Positions 22,055-30,809 of a stretch of 38,901 nucleotides of DNA are shown here, piece by piece. Source of the DNA: Acidobacteriota bacterium (GTDB lineage Bacteria > Acidobacteriota > Blastocatellia > RBC074). The stretch lies in NCBI GenBank assembly GCA_019639255.1, contig JAHBSF010000054.1, positions 1 through 38,901 of the forward strand. Reading direction: 5' to 3'. Numbering within the stretch: the stretch's first letter is position 1; each line of letters begins with the position of its first letter. The position numbers and the translations under genes are program-made. Below the pieces are notes generated by a model, which worked only from the letters and a program-made list of their open reading frames with translations, was not told where the DNA came from and did no database searches.

Positions 22055-23827
22055 TCAGGGCCGGATAAAGAGTTCCTCTGTGTTCCACAGCGAGTAGGGC
22101 GGCAGTGCGCTTGGCCTGTAGTTTCCCGTTCGCCGTTGTGCGGCTGCGGTCAGATGACGGGCGACGAGCGGTATGACGGGCAATTGTTCGGCGAGTATAT
22201 GCTGGATTTCGCGGAATGCGGCGCGGCGGCGCTCGGAATTACGTTCGCCCGCGACCTCGGCGACCAGGGCATCTATTCGCGCCTCCCACGCGGTGGCCGG
22301 GCGCGGCTGGCGCGGAGCCCAGGGGTGCGACGGGCTGCCGCTCAGCAGGAAATTGGCGTACGACGAGGGATCGGGTTCGGTAACGGAAATCCCGAACAGC
22401 GCGGCGTCATAGTCGAAAGTCTCGTTCAAACGACGCGACAGTTGGCCGAATTCGAGCGGCGCAACGTGCATAAGAATTCCGAGCCTTGCCAGATCCGACT
22501 GAATCGCGGCCGCCATCTCGACGCGCGGCTGACTTTCCACCGGAACCAGGAGCGTGAATTCTACGCGCACGCCGTTGCACAGTAGTTGACGCGTAGGCTC
22601 CTCGCCCCGCCGCACGCAGCCCATTTCGCGCAACACCGCCTCGGCCTGCTCCTGATTGCGGCGAATCGGCGGCAGGTCCGCCGCGACCCAGAAACGGTTG
22701 CCCGGAGATACAAAACTACCGAGCGGAGTTGCAAGCCCCCGAAGCGTTATACCCGCGAGAGAGTCGCGATCTATGGCAAGCGATACGGCGCGCCGGAACC
22801 GTACATCGGCGAATATCGCGCGGCGATGCGGCGCCTTTCCATCGCCCGGGTTGAGATTGAACCACATGTGGTCGGTGTAAAGACCGGGGCCGAGATCTTC
22901 GGCGCGCACCGCGCCCTGCTCGTTTCGCAGGGCCGCATAATCGCCCGGGCGCAGACGGTCGTACAGGTCGATTTCGCCCCCGCGCAACCGCACGAGCGCA
23001 AGGTTTGCATCTGCGACGACCTCGATTGAAAGCTCATCCAGATACGGCAGCGAATTGCCCGCCGAATCCTTTTTCCAGTAATGGGGATTGCGCCGAAGCT
23101 GCACGCGCTCGCCCGGGGTTGCGGACTTCACGGCAAACGGCCCGGCGGTAATGATCGTTGCAGGGTCGGCATCAATACCGTAGCTTTCGCGAAAACGGCC
23201 CGAATCGAAGGCTTCCTGAAGATGTGCGCGCGGCAACACTGCAAGGTTCGAGAAATAACCCTCGACGGTTGCGACCGGACGCGGAAAAATCATGCGCAAA
23301 CGGCGCGTATCGAGCGCTGCAACCTCTATGGGCCGGCCCTCGATGAGCATGGCGTCGCGAAAAGCCGGAGACGCCGTGCGCTCGTCATACAATGCGCGAA
23401 ACGTAAATTCCACGTCCGCAGCCGTCACCGGCGACCCGTCGGAAAAGCGCGCGCCGTCGCGCAGCGTAATCTCGAAAGTGCGATCGTCGCCCGCCCGCGT
23501 CCAGCTTTCGGCAAGCCCGGGCGCGTAGCTTTGCGTATCGTGGTCGAACTCGACAAGACGCCCGCCCATCAGGTAGAAGGCTACGATGAGCGATGGTTCA
23601 TCGGCCGCGAGCAGATAGTTGAGCGTCCGGGGCGCAGCCGATATACGGCAGCGAAGGCTCCCGCCGGCGCGCCCTACTATGCGCTCTGCAACGCGCCCGC
23701 CCGCGTCCGCGTTTTCTGCATCCGGGCGCTGTGCGCTGCGGCAGGCGGCAACGGCTGCGGTCGCAACGACGGCAATCAACGCGGCGCGCAAAAACAGGAA
23801 CGACGGTTTCACAGCACATCCGGTCAT
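22055..23827 (-). CDS. ABC transporter substrate-binding lipoprotein, family 5 (peptide/nickel type)
   Basis: A 590-residue periplasmic binding protein of the DppA/OppA (SBP_bac_5) family. The N-terminus has a lipoprotein signal ending AAVAACRS, with the lipidated Cys at about residue 29. Family hallmarks follow: LNYLLAADEPS, a YAPGLAESW motif, DGARFSDGSPVTAADVEFTF and, near the end, AFREIQHILAEQLPVIPL. It probably delivers oligopeptides to the two permeases encoded divergently (23941-25963). The 113-bp gap between them should hold back-to-back promoters. A GTG five codons after the annotated ATG is an alternative start. Substrate is not readable. Confidence 0.92.
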   Translation of the reverse strand: MTGCAVKPSFLFLRAALIAVVATAAVAACRSAQRPDAENADAGGRVAERIVGRAGGSLRCRISAAPRTLNYLLAADEPSLIVAFYLMGGRLVEFDHDTQSYAPGLAESWTRAGDDRTFEITLRDGARFSDGSPVTAADVEFTFRALYDERTASPAFRDAMLIEGRPIEVAALDTRRLRMIFPRPVATVEGYFSNLAVLPRAHLQEAFDSGRFRESYGIDADPATIITAGPFAVKSATPGERVQLRRNPHYWKKDSAGNSLPYLDELSIEVVADANLALVRLRGGEIDLYDRLRPGDYAALRNEQGAVRAEDLGPGLYTDHMWFNLNPGDGKAPHRRAIFADVRFRRAVSLAIDRDSLAGITLRGLATPLGSFVSPGNRFWVAADLPPIRRNQEQAEAVLREMGCVRRGEEPTRQLLCNGVRVEFTLLVPVESQPRVEMAAAIQSDLARLGILMHVAPLEFGQLSRRLNETFDYDAALFGISVTEPDPSSYANFLLSGSPSHPWAPRQPRPATAWEARIDALVAEVAGERNSERRRAAFREIQHILAEQLPVIPLVARHLTAAAQRRTGNYRPSALPPYSLWNTEELFIRP

Positions 23828-23940
23828 TGGTCGAATGAGTTTCGGATAAAACGCGAAATTGCGACTTGAAAACGAAGTTTACCGGTTGCGGGTCGTAAAG
23901 TCTCGCCCGAGCCCGCATCTACGGGCGTTACGGAGCAGAT
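23828..23940. promoter_or_regulatory. Divergent promoter region of the ABC importer genes
   Basis: 113 bp between the divergent binding-protein and permease genes. It must carry the start signals for at least one of them. I could not assign a clear -35/-10 pair with normal spacing, nor a convincing operator. Confidence 0.4.
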
Positions 23941-24861
23941 ATGCAAAAGCTGATATTGACGCGACTGGCTGAAATGTTGGCCGTATGCCTGCTTACGGCG
24001 TTTCTGATCTTTGTGCTGCTGGCGCTGGCCGGAGCCGATCCTACGGCGCAGTGGCGGCTCGAAGGCCGCCTGTCGGATGAAACGGCAGCGGCGCTGCGAA
24101 GCATTTACGGCGCGGATAAGCCGCTTCTGAAGCGCTACCTGCTGTGGCTCGGGTCGCTTGCGCGCGGCGATTTCGGACAATCGATCTCTTACGGCGCGCC
24201 GGTAGCGACGCTCCTGTGGCCGCGGTTGGCGCGCACGCTTGCCGTAGCCGCGCCGGCCTGGGTGCTGGGCTGGACGGCGGCTCTGGCAATCGGGATGGCG
24301 GCGGCGCGGAGGCCCGACTCGTTATGGAATCGACTCGGCGAAGCGCTGGTACTGGCAGGCTCGTCGATACCGCGAATCATTCTGGCGCTTGCAGCGCTGG
24401 CGCTCATTGCACGATTGCAGTTATTGGAAGCCGCGACGCACGTCGGATTCTTGGGCGCGGCGGCGCCGATTCTGGTTCTGAGCGTGCCTTTGACGGCGTT
24501 TTTTCTGGCCCAGACCCTCGCTGTAATCCGGTCTACTGCGCGCGCCGATCACGTGCTGGCGGCAAGGGCCAGGGGGCTTGCTGAAAGCACGGTATTCCGC
24601 CGCTACATACTTCGCCCCGCTCTCGCCCCGCTTCTGGTCACGGCCGGCGCTGCGCTTGCCGCAACGCTCAGCGGTTCCGTACCGGTCGAGCGAATACTGG
24701 GCTGGCCGGGGCTGGGAGATATGACCGTGACCGCGGTCAGAAACCGCGATATGCCGCTGCTGCTAGGGATCACGATGATTGCAACGCTTGCGGTCCTCGC
24801 CCTAAACCTGGCGGCGGACCTGCTGCAGCGGCTCAACGATCCGCGCGTGCGCCATGACTGA
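23941..24861 (+). CDS. ABC transporter permease, DppB/OppB type
   Basis: Inner-membrane permease of 306 residues. The family pattern is clear: first helix at about 10-30, periplasmic loop with GADKPLLKRYLLWLGSLARG and DFGQSI, then five further helices. The cytoplasmic EAA-type loop that docks the ATPase lies around residues 200-222 (AARARGLAESTVFRRYILRP). The end has the usual GWPGLGDM and NRDMPLLLG motifs. It overlaps the next permease gene by 8 bp, so the two are translationally coupled. Confidence 0.93.
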   Translation: MQKLILTRLAEMLAVCLLTAFLIFVLLALAGADPTAQWRLEGRLSDETAAALRSIYGADKPLLKRYLLWLGSLARGDFGQSISYGAPVATLLWPRLARTLAVAAPAWVLGWTAALAIGMAAARRPDSLWNRLGEALVLAGSSIPRIILALAALALIARLQLLEAATHVGFLGAAAPILVLSVPLTAFFLAQTLAVIRSTARADHVLAARARGLAESTVFRRYILRPALAPLLVTAGAALAATLSGSVPVERILGWPGLGDMTVTAVRNRDMPLLLGITMIATLAVLALNLAADLLQRLNDPRVRHD

Positions 24862-25963
24862 ATACGGGAGATACGCCAAAGCCGGCGCAACGCGCCTTGC
24901 CTCAGGTTCCGGCCTCACAATCGGCCTGGCGCTGATTGCCGGATTCGCGCTCGCAGCGCTGTTTGCCGACTTCCTTGCTCCGTACGATTACCGCCAACAA
25001 AATCGCAAATTCCCCAATGCGCCGCCGAGCGCCGTGCACTGGCGCGACGAAACCGGGCAATGGCGCAGCCCATTTGTATACGCTTCGCATCTTTCCGACC
25101 CGCTTACGCGAAGTTATGAGGAAAACCGCAGGCGCAGATACAGCATCGCGCTGTTTACATCGGGATACCGTTACCGCCTTTTCGGTTTCATACCGCTTGA
25201 CCGCCACATCTTCGGGCTCCGGCCCGAGGATAAAGAGGAATTCGGCGAGGCGCCCAAAGATTCCGATGCGCAACAAGTCCGGATTCATCTGCTGGGGACA
25301 GACCATCTCGGGCGCGACCGGCTGTCGCGGCTATTGATTGCCGCGCGTTTTTCGCTGCTTCTTGCGCCGGTATCGACGCTGTTGGCCGGAGCGTTGGGAG
25401 TGTTTCTGGGCGCGCTCGCCGGTTACAGCCCGCGATGGCTCGATTCGATCATATCGCGCACGGTTGACCTCGTGCTGGCTATGCCCACGCTGGTGCTTGT
25501 GCTGGCGGTGCGCGCCGTATTTCCGATCGAACTGCCGGCAGGCAGCGCCGCGCTGCTTTTGATCGGATGCCTGGTTGCGCTCGGATGGGCGGAAATGGCG
25601 CGACTGGTGCGCGGTGTGGTTTGCGACCTGAAGCAGCGCGATTTCGTCGCAGCCGCGGCAAGTCTTGGCCTGACGCAGGCGCGCATACTCGGCCGCCACA
25701 TACTGCCGAGCGCCGCGCCGTACATAGCCGCGCAACTGTGTCTTATGTTTCCCGCCTTCCTGCTTGCGGAAACAACGCTCAGTTTTCTCGGCGCCGGATT
25801 GCAGGAACCCGAGGCAAGCTGGGGCACGATGCTCGCCGCGGCAGCCGATCTGACCGAACTGGAACGCGAATCGTCCTGGCCGCTGCTTGCGCCCGCAGCG
25901 GCCGTCGTGCTGCTGACCGCAGCCTTCCGATTGCTCGGCCGCGAACTCGAACGGCGCATCTGA
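24854..25963 (+). CDS. ABC transporter permease, DppC/OppC type, with long loop after the first helix
   Basis: Second permease of the importer, 369 residues against about 300 for typical DppC. The extra length is a periplasmic segment of about 110 residues (roughly 45-150) between helix 1 and the HLLGTDHLGRDRLSRLL motif. The EAA loop (AAAASLGLTQARILGRHILP) is at about 255-275 and the ending ASWGTMLAAA is standard. Similar long DppC forms occur in several phyla. No ATPase genes follow: a degraded repeat copy and a convergent gene come next, so DppD/DppF-type subunits must be encoded elsewhere. Confidence 0.92.
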   Translation: MTEYGRYAKAGATRLASGSGLTIGLALIAGFALAALFADFLAPYDYRQQNRKFPNAPPSAVHWRDETGQWRSPFVYASHLSDPLTRSYEENRRRRYSIALFTSGYRYRLFGFIPLDRHIFGLRPEDKEEFGEAPKDSDAQQVRIHLLGTDHLGRDRLSRLLIAARFSLLLAPVSTLLAGALGVFLGALAGYSPRWLDSIISRTVDLVLAMPTLVLVLAVRAVFPIELPAGSAALLLIGCLVALGWAEMARLVRGVVCDLKQRDFVAAAASLGLTQARILGRHILPSAAPYIAAQLCLMFPAFLLAETTLSFLGAGLQEPEASWGTMLAAAADLTELERESSWPLLAPAAAVVLLTAAFRLLGRELERRI

Positions 25964-25964
25964 A

Positions 25965-26040
25965 TCACGGAAGAGCGCGGAAATCGCCAATCTTTTCGTT
26001 CGTTCCGTTTTATTCCGTTTGTTCCGTCATCTCTCTTTCC
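25965..26040. repeat. Dispersed inverted repeat, copy 6 (degraded left half)
   Basis: The right half (TTCGTTCGTTCCGTTTTATTCCGTTTGTTCCGTC split over 25996-26030, ending CATCTCTCTTTCC) is well kept. The left half is reduced to fragments such as TCACGGAAGAGCGCGGAAAT. It lies between the convergent permease and multicopper oxidase genes. Confidence 0.7.
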
Positions 26041-26065
26041 TCCCAAACCGGGAATAGCCGTCGTC

Positions 26066-27589
26066 TCAGTGTTTATGCTCGTGCGCGGCGGGTTTTTCGA
26101 CCCTTCCCTCTCGCACGCGCTTCATCACTTCTTCATACTTATCCGGCGGCAATATGCGAATGAGATTCATCATTCCCTGCAAGGACGCCGACCAGCCGGG
26201 CGCCAGACCGTAATTCTCCGGTTTGTCCACGGCCTCGTCTACGATCATCATCATCATATCGTCCTGCGGATAACCGGGCACCTGCCGTTTCTGCTCCTCG
26301 CTCATCCCCACCGTCTTGAGATCCATACCGCATTTCGGACACTTGCCCGGCTTGTCCGAACGCACTTCGGGATGCATCGGACAGGCATAGACCTCGGATG
26401 ATTGTCCGTGCCCGGCGTGCTGATGTCCGGTTTGGTCCGGGCGCCGGCCGATGTTGTGCGCCGCCTCGCCCTCGCTGCGCGTCATCCCCATGCCGCGCCC
26501 GAAACCGGGGCCAAGCCCATCGCTGAGCGCGTGCCCCTGTCTGACAACGCCCATTCCCTCTTCCATTCCCTTGCCCGTTTCCGATCCCCCGCCGTGCGAC
26601 ATTGCCATCGGCCCGACCATCGATACCATCTGGTTCATCATGTGATGCGGCAGGTGACAGTGCAGCATCCAGTCGCCCGCATACACCGCATCGAATTCCA
26701 CATCGCGCGCCTGCGCTACCCCGACGATTACAGTATTTCCCGGATACCACGCCGTCTGCGGTATGCGCCCGCCTTCGGTTCCCGTGACGAAAAACTGATG
26801 CCCGTGAATGTGGATCGGATGATGATCCATGCCCATGTTGACCATGCGTATTCGCACGCGCTCGCCCTGTTTTACAAGCAGCGGCGTCGTAGCCGGAGCC
26901 GATTTGCCGTTGATCGTCAGCCAGTTGAATTCCATCGCCATCGTATTCGGCGTATCGTTGTTGGGAAGCAGCGCCCAGCCCTGTAAAATCAGCCCGAAAT
27001 CCCTGTCTACGCGCGGCTCGTGCGGAGCCTTCGGATGAATGACGAACAGCCCGATCATCCCCATCATTTCCTGCATCGCGCCGTGCGAGTGATAGAAAAA
27101 AGTTCCGTTCTGATTGAGCGTGAACTCATAAATGAACGTTCCGCCCGGCGCAACCATCGGCTGGCTGATGTAGGGCGTGCCGTCCATCTCGATGGGAATT
27201 TCCAGCCCGTGCCAGTGAATGGTCGTGTCTTCGGGCAGCTTGTTTGTAAAGACTATGCGCACGCGGTCGCCCTCGTTGACCTCTATCATTGGGCCGGGCA
27301 CGCTGCCGTTATATCCCCAGGCGTTCATCCACCGCGCCGGTCCCATGTGCGATGCGGGCATGATTTCGCGCCGGACGACTTCGGCCGTCAGGTGAAATAC
27401 CTTTACGCCCTGATCCATCGTAAAGGGCAGTTTTTCCAGATCGGGCGTCTGCACGGGAACGACGCCGCCCGGTTTTACGGTTTTCGCCGGCGCGGGATGT
27501 TCGTGCTGTGCGGCCGAGGTGCGGTCAAGCAGGAATCCGGCGCCGAGCAGACTCGATCCGCGCAAAAACTTTCTTCGCATCCAGTTCAT
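26066..27589 (-). CDS. Periplasmic multicopper oxidase with C-terminal heavy-metal-binding domain
   Basis: A 507-residue copper enzyme, probably oxidising Cu(I) as part of copper tolerance. A twin-arginine signal (RRKFLRGSSLLGAGFL) directs folded export. All copper motifs are present: HWH at 125-127, HSH at 167-169, HPIHIHG at 257-263 and HCHLPHHM at 310-317, with Met321 as likely type-1 ligand. A Met/His/Gly-rich linker (about 325-395) is followed by a YHS-like heavy-metal-binding domain (VYACPMHPEV, Cys403, Cys417, Cys420), unusual as a fusion to an oxidase. An AAGGTGAT ribosome site supports the start. It is the third gene of a minus-strand copper cluster; no CusA/CusB pump genes are present. 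Confidence 0.92.
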   Translation of the reverse strand: MNWMRRKFLRGSSLLGAGFLLDRTSAAQHEHPAPAKTVKPGGVVPVQTPDLEKLPFTMDQGVKVFHLTAEVVRREIMPASHMGPARWMNAWGYNGSVPGPMIEVNEGDRVRIVFTNKLPEDTTIHWHGLEIPIEMDGTPYISQPMVAPGGTFIYEFTLNQNGTFFYHSHGAMQEMMGMIGLFVIHPKAPHEPRVDRDFGLILQGWALLPNNDTPNTMAMEFNWLTINGKSAPATTPLLVKQGERVRIRMVNMGMDHHPIHIHGHQFFVTGTEGGRIPQTAWYPGNTVIVGVAQARDVEFDAVYAGDWMLHCHLPHHMMNQMVSMVGPMAMSHGGGSETGKGMEEGMGVVRQGHALSDGLGPGFGRGMGMTRSEGEAAHNIGRRPDQTGHQHAGHGQSSEVYACPMHPEVRSDKPGKCPKCGMDLKTVGMSEEQKRQVPGYPQDDMMMMIVDEAVDKPENYGLAPGWSASLQGMMNLIRILPPDKYEEVMKRVREGRVEKPAAHEHKH

Positions 27590-27604
27590 CGTTTTATCAC
27601 CTTC

Positions 27605-27755
27605 GTTAAATCAAGCCACACCACATCGGGTCATAAAAGAAAGATAACGGAACAAACGAAATAAGACGGAATAGACGGAGAGACGGAAATATTCAACTTT
27701 TCCGTGATTTTCGTCTCATTTCGAATGTTGCGTTCATTTCGTTTCTTCGGTCATC
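27605..27755. repeat. Dispersed inverted repeat, copy 7, with outer motif
   Basis: The outer motif TTAAATCAAGCCACACCACA (27605 on) precedes the left half (27636-27690). The right half (27698-27755) is diverged and enters the end of the TolC-family gene at 27734. The outer motif abuts the ribosome site of the multicopper oxidase gene on the minus strand. Confidence 0.8.
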
Positions 27756-29092
27756 CCTGCGGCCGGAGGAGCATCGAGTGCGCCCTCAAGCAGGTAGCCG
27801 CGCAGCCGTATGGCGTTCTGCCATACGTGTACGAGCGCCTCGACGTACTCCACACGCACCTGAAACAGCGTCCTCTGCGCGATGAGCACCTGGGGATAAG
27901 CGGCCGCCATGCGGCGGAAGTTCGCGCTGTACATATCGTATGCGCTCTGCGCCTGCGGCACGATGCGCTGTTCGTACTGCGTCGCTACGCGCAGGGCATT
28001 GAGATACGTGCGGTACGTCGAAGCGAACCGCGCGCGCAGCAGCAGTTCCACCCTCCGCACTTCCCTTTCGGCCATATCGAGTTCGGCATGCGCCGCCGCG
28101 ATGCCGCCCTGATTGCGGTTAAAGAGCGGAATGCGAATGCCGATTTCGACCTGCGATTCGGGACCGGTGCGGCGGTTCAGAGCGATTTCGCGTTCGAGCA
28201 GTTCGCGGTTGTAGCCGACGCCGCCGCGCACGAAAAGATCGGGTGCGACTTCCGCCTTTGCACGCGCAAGAGCGGCGCGCGCGCGTTCTACGCCAAGTTG
28301 CGCGCGTTTGATTTCGGGACTGTTTGCGAGCAGTTGATCGAGCAGTTCGGTTTGATCCAGCGCGGGCGGTTTTTCATCGAGCGAACCGGCGAGCCGCGTG
28401 GGTTTAAGGAACGGATTTCCGATAACGGCTGCGAGTTGCTGCCACACCTGATCGCGTTCGTTTTCGGCCATTATCAGATCGAGCGCGGCGCGTTCGGCTT
28501 CGATGTTGATCTGCGCGGCGTCGGGCCGGTCGGCCTGCCCTACGTTGAAGAGTTCGCCCGTGATCTTTACGGCTTCGCCGGCAAGACGAGCGAGTTCGGT
28601 GCGCACTTCTACGAGTTGCTGCGCGCCGAGCGCCTGGTAATAAAGCATGCGCACGGCGTTGAGAATGCGCTGCCGCTGCGCGACCGAAGACTGTTCGGCC
28701 TGGAGTTTTTCCTGCGCTGCCACGGCGCGGCTTTTTCGCAGCTTCCCGCCGAGCGGAAACGTCTGCTCGAAGAATGCAAGGTGCTCGCTTTTATCTCCGA
28801 ATGCGCGGTAGGCGAATTCCTCCCCGTTGTAACCGACTACGGGATTCGGCATCAAACCGGCCTGCACGCGGCGGCCCTCGGCTGCGCGCACGGCGGCTTC
28901 GGCCTGCGCAAACGTGGGATTGCCTTCGAGCGCCATACGTTCGAGGTCGGCGAGCGTCAAAGTAGGCGGTGCGGCGGTTGCCGGCTGCTGCGCAAGCAAC
29001 GCGCCCGGCGCAAGGCAATAACCCGACGCGGCGATAATAATGACTATTGCTGCGCGCGCGTGGGCGCGCAGTCGAACAAAACGCATGTCCAT
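27734..29092 (-). CDS. TolC-family outer membrane efflux protein (CusC/CzcC-like)
   Basis: A 452-residue outer-membrane channel protein of the heavy-metal efflux type. A signal peptide (to about 35, ALLAQQ) is followed by the duplicated OEP domain. Long heptad-rich helices (RTELARLAGEAVKITGELF, AELDMAEREVRRVELLLRA) alternate with strand segments, with the PLGGKLR and IPLFNRNQGG motifs typical of the CzcC branch. The partner pump is not encoded here. The neighbouring multicopper oxidase and small Cys/His protein on the same strand point to copper. The last few codons (MTEETK) lie in the diverged right arm of repeat copy 7. Confidence 0.9.
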   Translation of the reverse strand: MDMRFVRLRAHARAAIVIIIAASGYCLAPGALLAQQPATAAPPTLTLADLERMALEGNPTFAQAEAAVRAAEGRRVQAGLMPNPVVGYNGEEFAYRAFGDKSEHLAFFEQTFPLGGKLRKSRAVAAQEKLQAEQSSVAQRQRILNAVRMLYYQALGAQQLVEVRTELARLAGEAVKITGELFNVGQADRPDAAQINIEAERAALDLIMAENERDQVWQQLAAVIGNPFLKPTRLAGSLDEKPPALDQTELLDQLLANSPEIKRAQLGVERARAALARAKAEVAPDLFVRGGVGYNRELLEREIALNRRTGPESQVEIGIRIPLFNRNQGGIAAAHAELDMAEREVRRVELLLRARFASTYRTYLNALRVATQYEQRIVPQAQSAYDMYSANFRRMAAAYPQVLIAQRTLFQVRVEYVEALVHVWQNAIRLRGYLLEGALDAPPAAGMTEETK

Positions 29093-29173
29093 CCTCCATC
29101 AATCGGTAGATGCAGCAAACGATGCAACGAGGTTCCCGGGACGCATACAGCCCCCGGCGCCTGCCGTTGCATA

Positions 29174-29206
29174 CCTGCAGTCGCCCTGCAGTCGCCCTGC
29201 AGTGGC
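29174..29206. repeat. Three tandem 11-bp units
   Basis: CCTGCAGTCGC is present twice and once as CCTGCAGTGGC, in the 133-bp gap between the small secreted protein gene and the TolC-family gene. It could be a cluster of regulator sites or simple slippage. Confidence 0.7.
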
Positions 29207-29225
29207 GATGAAAATCGATCGAGGA

Positions 29226-29693
29226 TTAGATTCTGAGTATCGAGTGAAGCGCGGAGTGCGGAGGCGAAGGCTCTGGAAGCGTGCGCGCGCACGGGTCTAT
29301 GAGGCGATCGAATGAAAGATCGGACGAGTAAAACAGGAATGCGACCGCAGCGGCGTTGGCGGCAGAGGCGTCGGTGACGGGATTGTGCGCGGATTTGATG
29401 AGTGCGGCCGCGTGTCCGTGTGAAAGACAGTTCGACGAGTGGTCTTCATCGGGCTGCGGGCGCTGCGGCGCGCGGGTCGAGTTCTGCGATTGCGCCCCGT
29501 CCCGGCGGTGACAATGGCCCGAAGCGCTCGTATCATGTGCGGGTTCGGATGCCGTAGCCGCGAGGTTGTATGCTGTGCGATCGTTATGGTCGTATACGGC
29601 AAGGCAGCCCACGTCGCATATCTGCGCGCACATCGCGCCGACGCTCAGCAGAAGCGCAAATGCGGCGGCCGGAATTTTCCTTACGGCGAACAT
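29226..29693 (-). CDS. Small secreted Cys/His-rich protein of the copper cluster
   Basis: A 155-residue protein with a signal peptide (residues 1-23, ending AMCAQ) then CDVGC, several His (SGHCHRR, CLSHGHA) and a Pro-rich tail. I do not recognise a named family. Placement as first gene of a minus-strand run with a TolC-family protein and a multicopper oxidase, and the Cys/His content, suggest periplasmic metal binding or sensing; this is inference. A repeated 40-bp element lies just upstream. Confidence 0.65.
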   Translation of the reverse strand: MFAVRKIPAAAFALLLSVGAMCAQICDVGCLAVYDHNDRTAYNLAATASEPAHDTSASGHCHRRDGAQSQNSTRAPQRPQPDEDHSSNCLSHGHAAALIKSAHNPVTDASAANAAAVAFLFYSSDLSFDRLIDPCARTLPEPSPPHSALHSILRI

Positions 29694-29700
29694 TGGTGTG

Positions 29701-29740
29701 GATTCTAGCAGCCGGCAAGGGGGCTGCGCAACGATCCGAA
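29701..29740 (+). repeat. Upstream element shared by two genes, copy A
   Basis: This 40-bp stretch (GATTCTAGCAGCCGGC to GCGCAACGATCCGAA) recurs at 30694-30732. The ends are identical apart from a 1-bp gap and the middle is diverged. It lies 30 bp before the Cys-rich protein gene. Confidence 0.7.
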
Positions 29741-29769
29741 TTGCTCGAACCGATGGGGGATAAGTTCAA

Positions 29770-30252
29770 ATGAAACCGAAAAAGGCAAAACCGGAAAAGC
29801 AGCGCGTCGGTCAATCATCCTCGGGGCGAAAGCCCGCAGCGCGAAGTTGCGGACTTTGCGGCAAGAGCGGGAACCTCACAAAGACGTATTGCTGCGGCAA
29901 CTGGATCTGCGATGACGAAGACTCTTATGTGCTCTTCTCTTACGCGCGTAATAGCTGCCATCGCAACCATAGTCGCTACACCTTGTGCGCCTCGCATTAC
30001 AACGAGGAGCACGAAGGAGCCTGGCAGGAGTGCGGAGAATGTAGGGAGATGTTTGAGACGGAGATGTATGTCTGGTACGGAACCAATGAATACAACTTCG
30101 CAAGGCTGGAGAACCCGCCGAAATACAAACCGACGAAATGCGCCGCGTGCAAACGCGTGATCCGGTTGGCGGAAGACGGGTACTCGATAAAGGGAAACAA
30201 CTATTACTGTCTAAAGTGTACGAATCTCGAGCAGTCGTGGCTGCGCGGGTAG
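29770..30252 (+). CDS. Cys-rich zinc-ribbon-like protein, unknown function
   Basis: A 160-residue soluble protein with 13 Cys. Four CxxC pairs (27/30, 88/91, 124/127, 147/150) plus Cys41, 42, 47, 63 and 73 and nearby His suggest three or four structural zinc sites. The core holds very conserved-looking blocks: CCGNWICDDED, YVLFSYARNSC, RYTLCASHYNEEHEGAW and EMYVWYGTNEYNF. From memory, close relatives with these blocks are found in fungi as well as bacteria, with no assigned function. The first 25 residues are a Lys/Arg-rich tail. No signal peptide. A 40-bp element shared with the UPF0175 gene lies just upstream. Confidence 0.8.
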   Translation: MKPKKAKPEKQRVGQSSSGRKPAARSCGLCGKSGNLTKTYCCGNWICDDEDSYVLFSYARNSCHRNHSRYTLCASHYNEEHEGAWQECGECREMFETEMYVWYGTNEYNFARLENPPKYKPTKCAACKRVIRLAEDGYSIKGNNYYCLKCTNLEQSWLRG

Positions 30253-30387
30253 GCTGCGCGAGCCGCGCGGAAGATCAGTAGCCCAGGGTTCCATCCCGGG
30301 TTTGTGTAGATAGCCGATACCAGAGACGCAAGAGAGCTAAACATGCCGCCGTGCGCCGATCTGAACCAATGAAAATACGGCGTGCAA

Positions 30388-30424
30388 TGTTCGACAAACT
30401 TCAGGTTTGTTGAACACTTTTCCG
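30388..30424 (+). terminator. Hairpin downstream of the Cys-rich protein gene
   Basis: TGTTCGACAAAC and GTTTGTTGAACA pair over 12 bp with one mismatch around a 5-nt loop, followed by CTTTTCC. It is 136 bp past the stop codon and is a reasonable but weak terminator. Confidence 0.45.
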
Positions 30425-30505
<81 letters not shown>

Positions 30506-30527
30506 TTCCTGCCGCAAGGCGCACGCA

Positions 30528-30658
30528 GGCTAAATCACGCCACACGACTTCGGGACAAAAAAGAGAGATAACGGAACAAACGAAATAAGGCGAAACAGAC
30601 CAAAATATTAAACTTTCCGTAATTTTTGTTTCATTTCGTTTGTTCCGTTATCTCTCTT
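30528..30658. repeat. Dispersed inverted repeat, copy 8, with outer motif
   Basis: The outer motif GCTAAATCACGCCACACGAC (from 30530) precedes a near-perfect copy at 30561-30658. This outer motif is the reverse complement of the right flank of copy 9, showing that it belongs to the element. Confidence 0.92.
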
Positions 30659-30693
30659 GCTGTCTCACGATGCATCCCAATATCTCGAGGAGC

Positions 30694-30732
30694 GATTCAG
30701 CAGCCGGCCGCGGAACCGCGCAACGATCCGAA
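30694..30732 (+). repeat. Upstream element shared by two genes, copy B
   Basis: Matches 29701-29740 (GATTC, AGCAGCCGGC and GCGCAACGATCCGAA blocks). It lies 78 bp before the UPF0175 start codon. Confidence 0.7.
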
Positions 30733-30809
30733 CATCTGACACCGCTCTGTTTGCTGTATATTCCCTTCCGACTCGTGCAATCATACGTTGAGGAATTAAA
30801 GGGGGGGGC

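Noticed and set aside
27704-29236. 510-residue plus-strand open frame opposite the TolC-family gene
   Set aside because: Antisense shadow; the minus strand encodes a full TolC-family protein.
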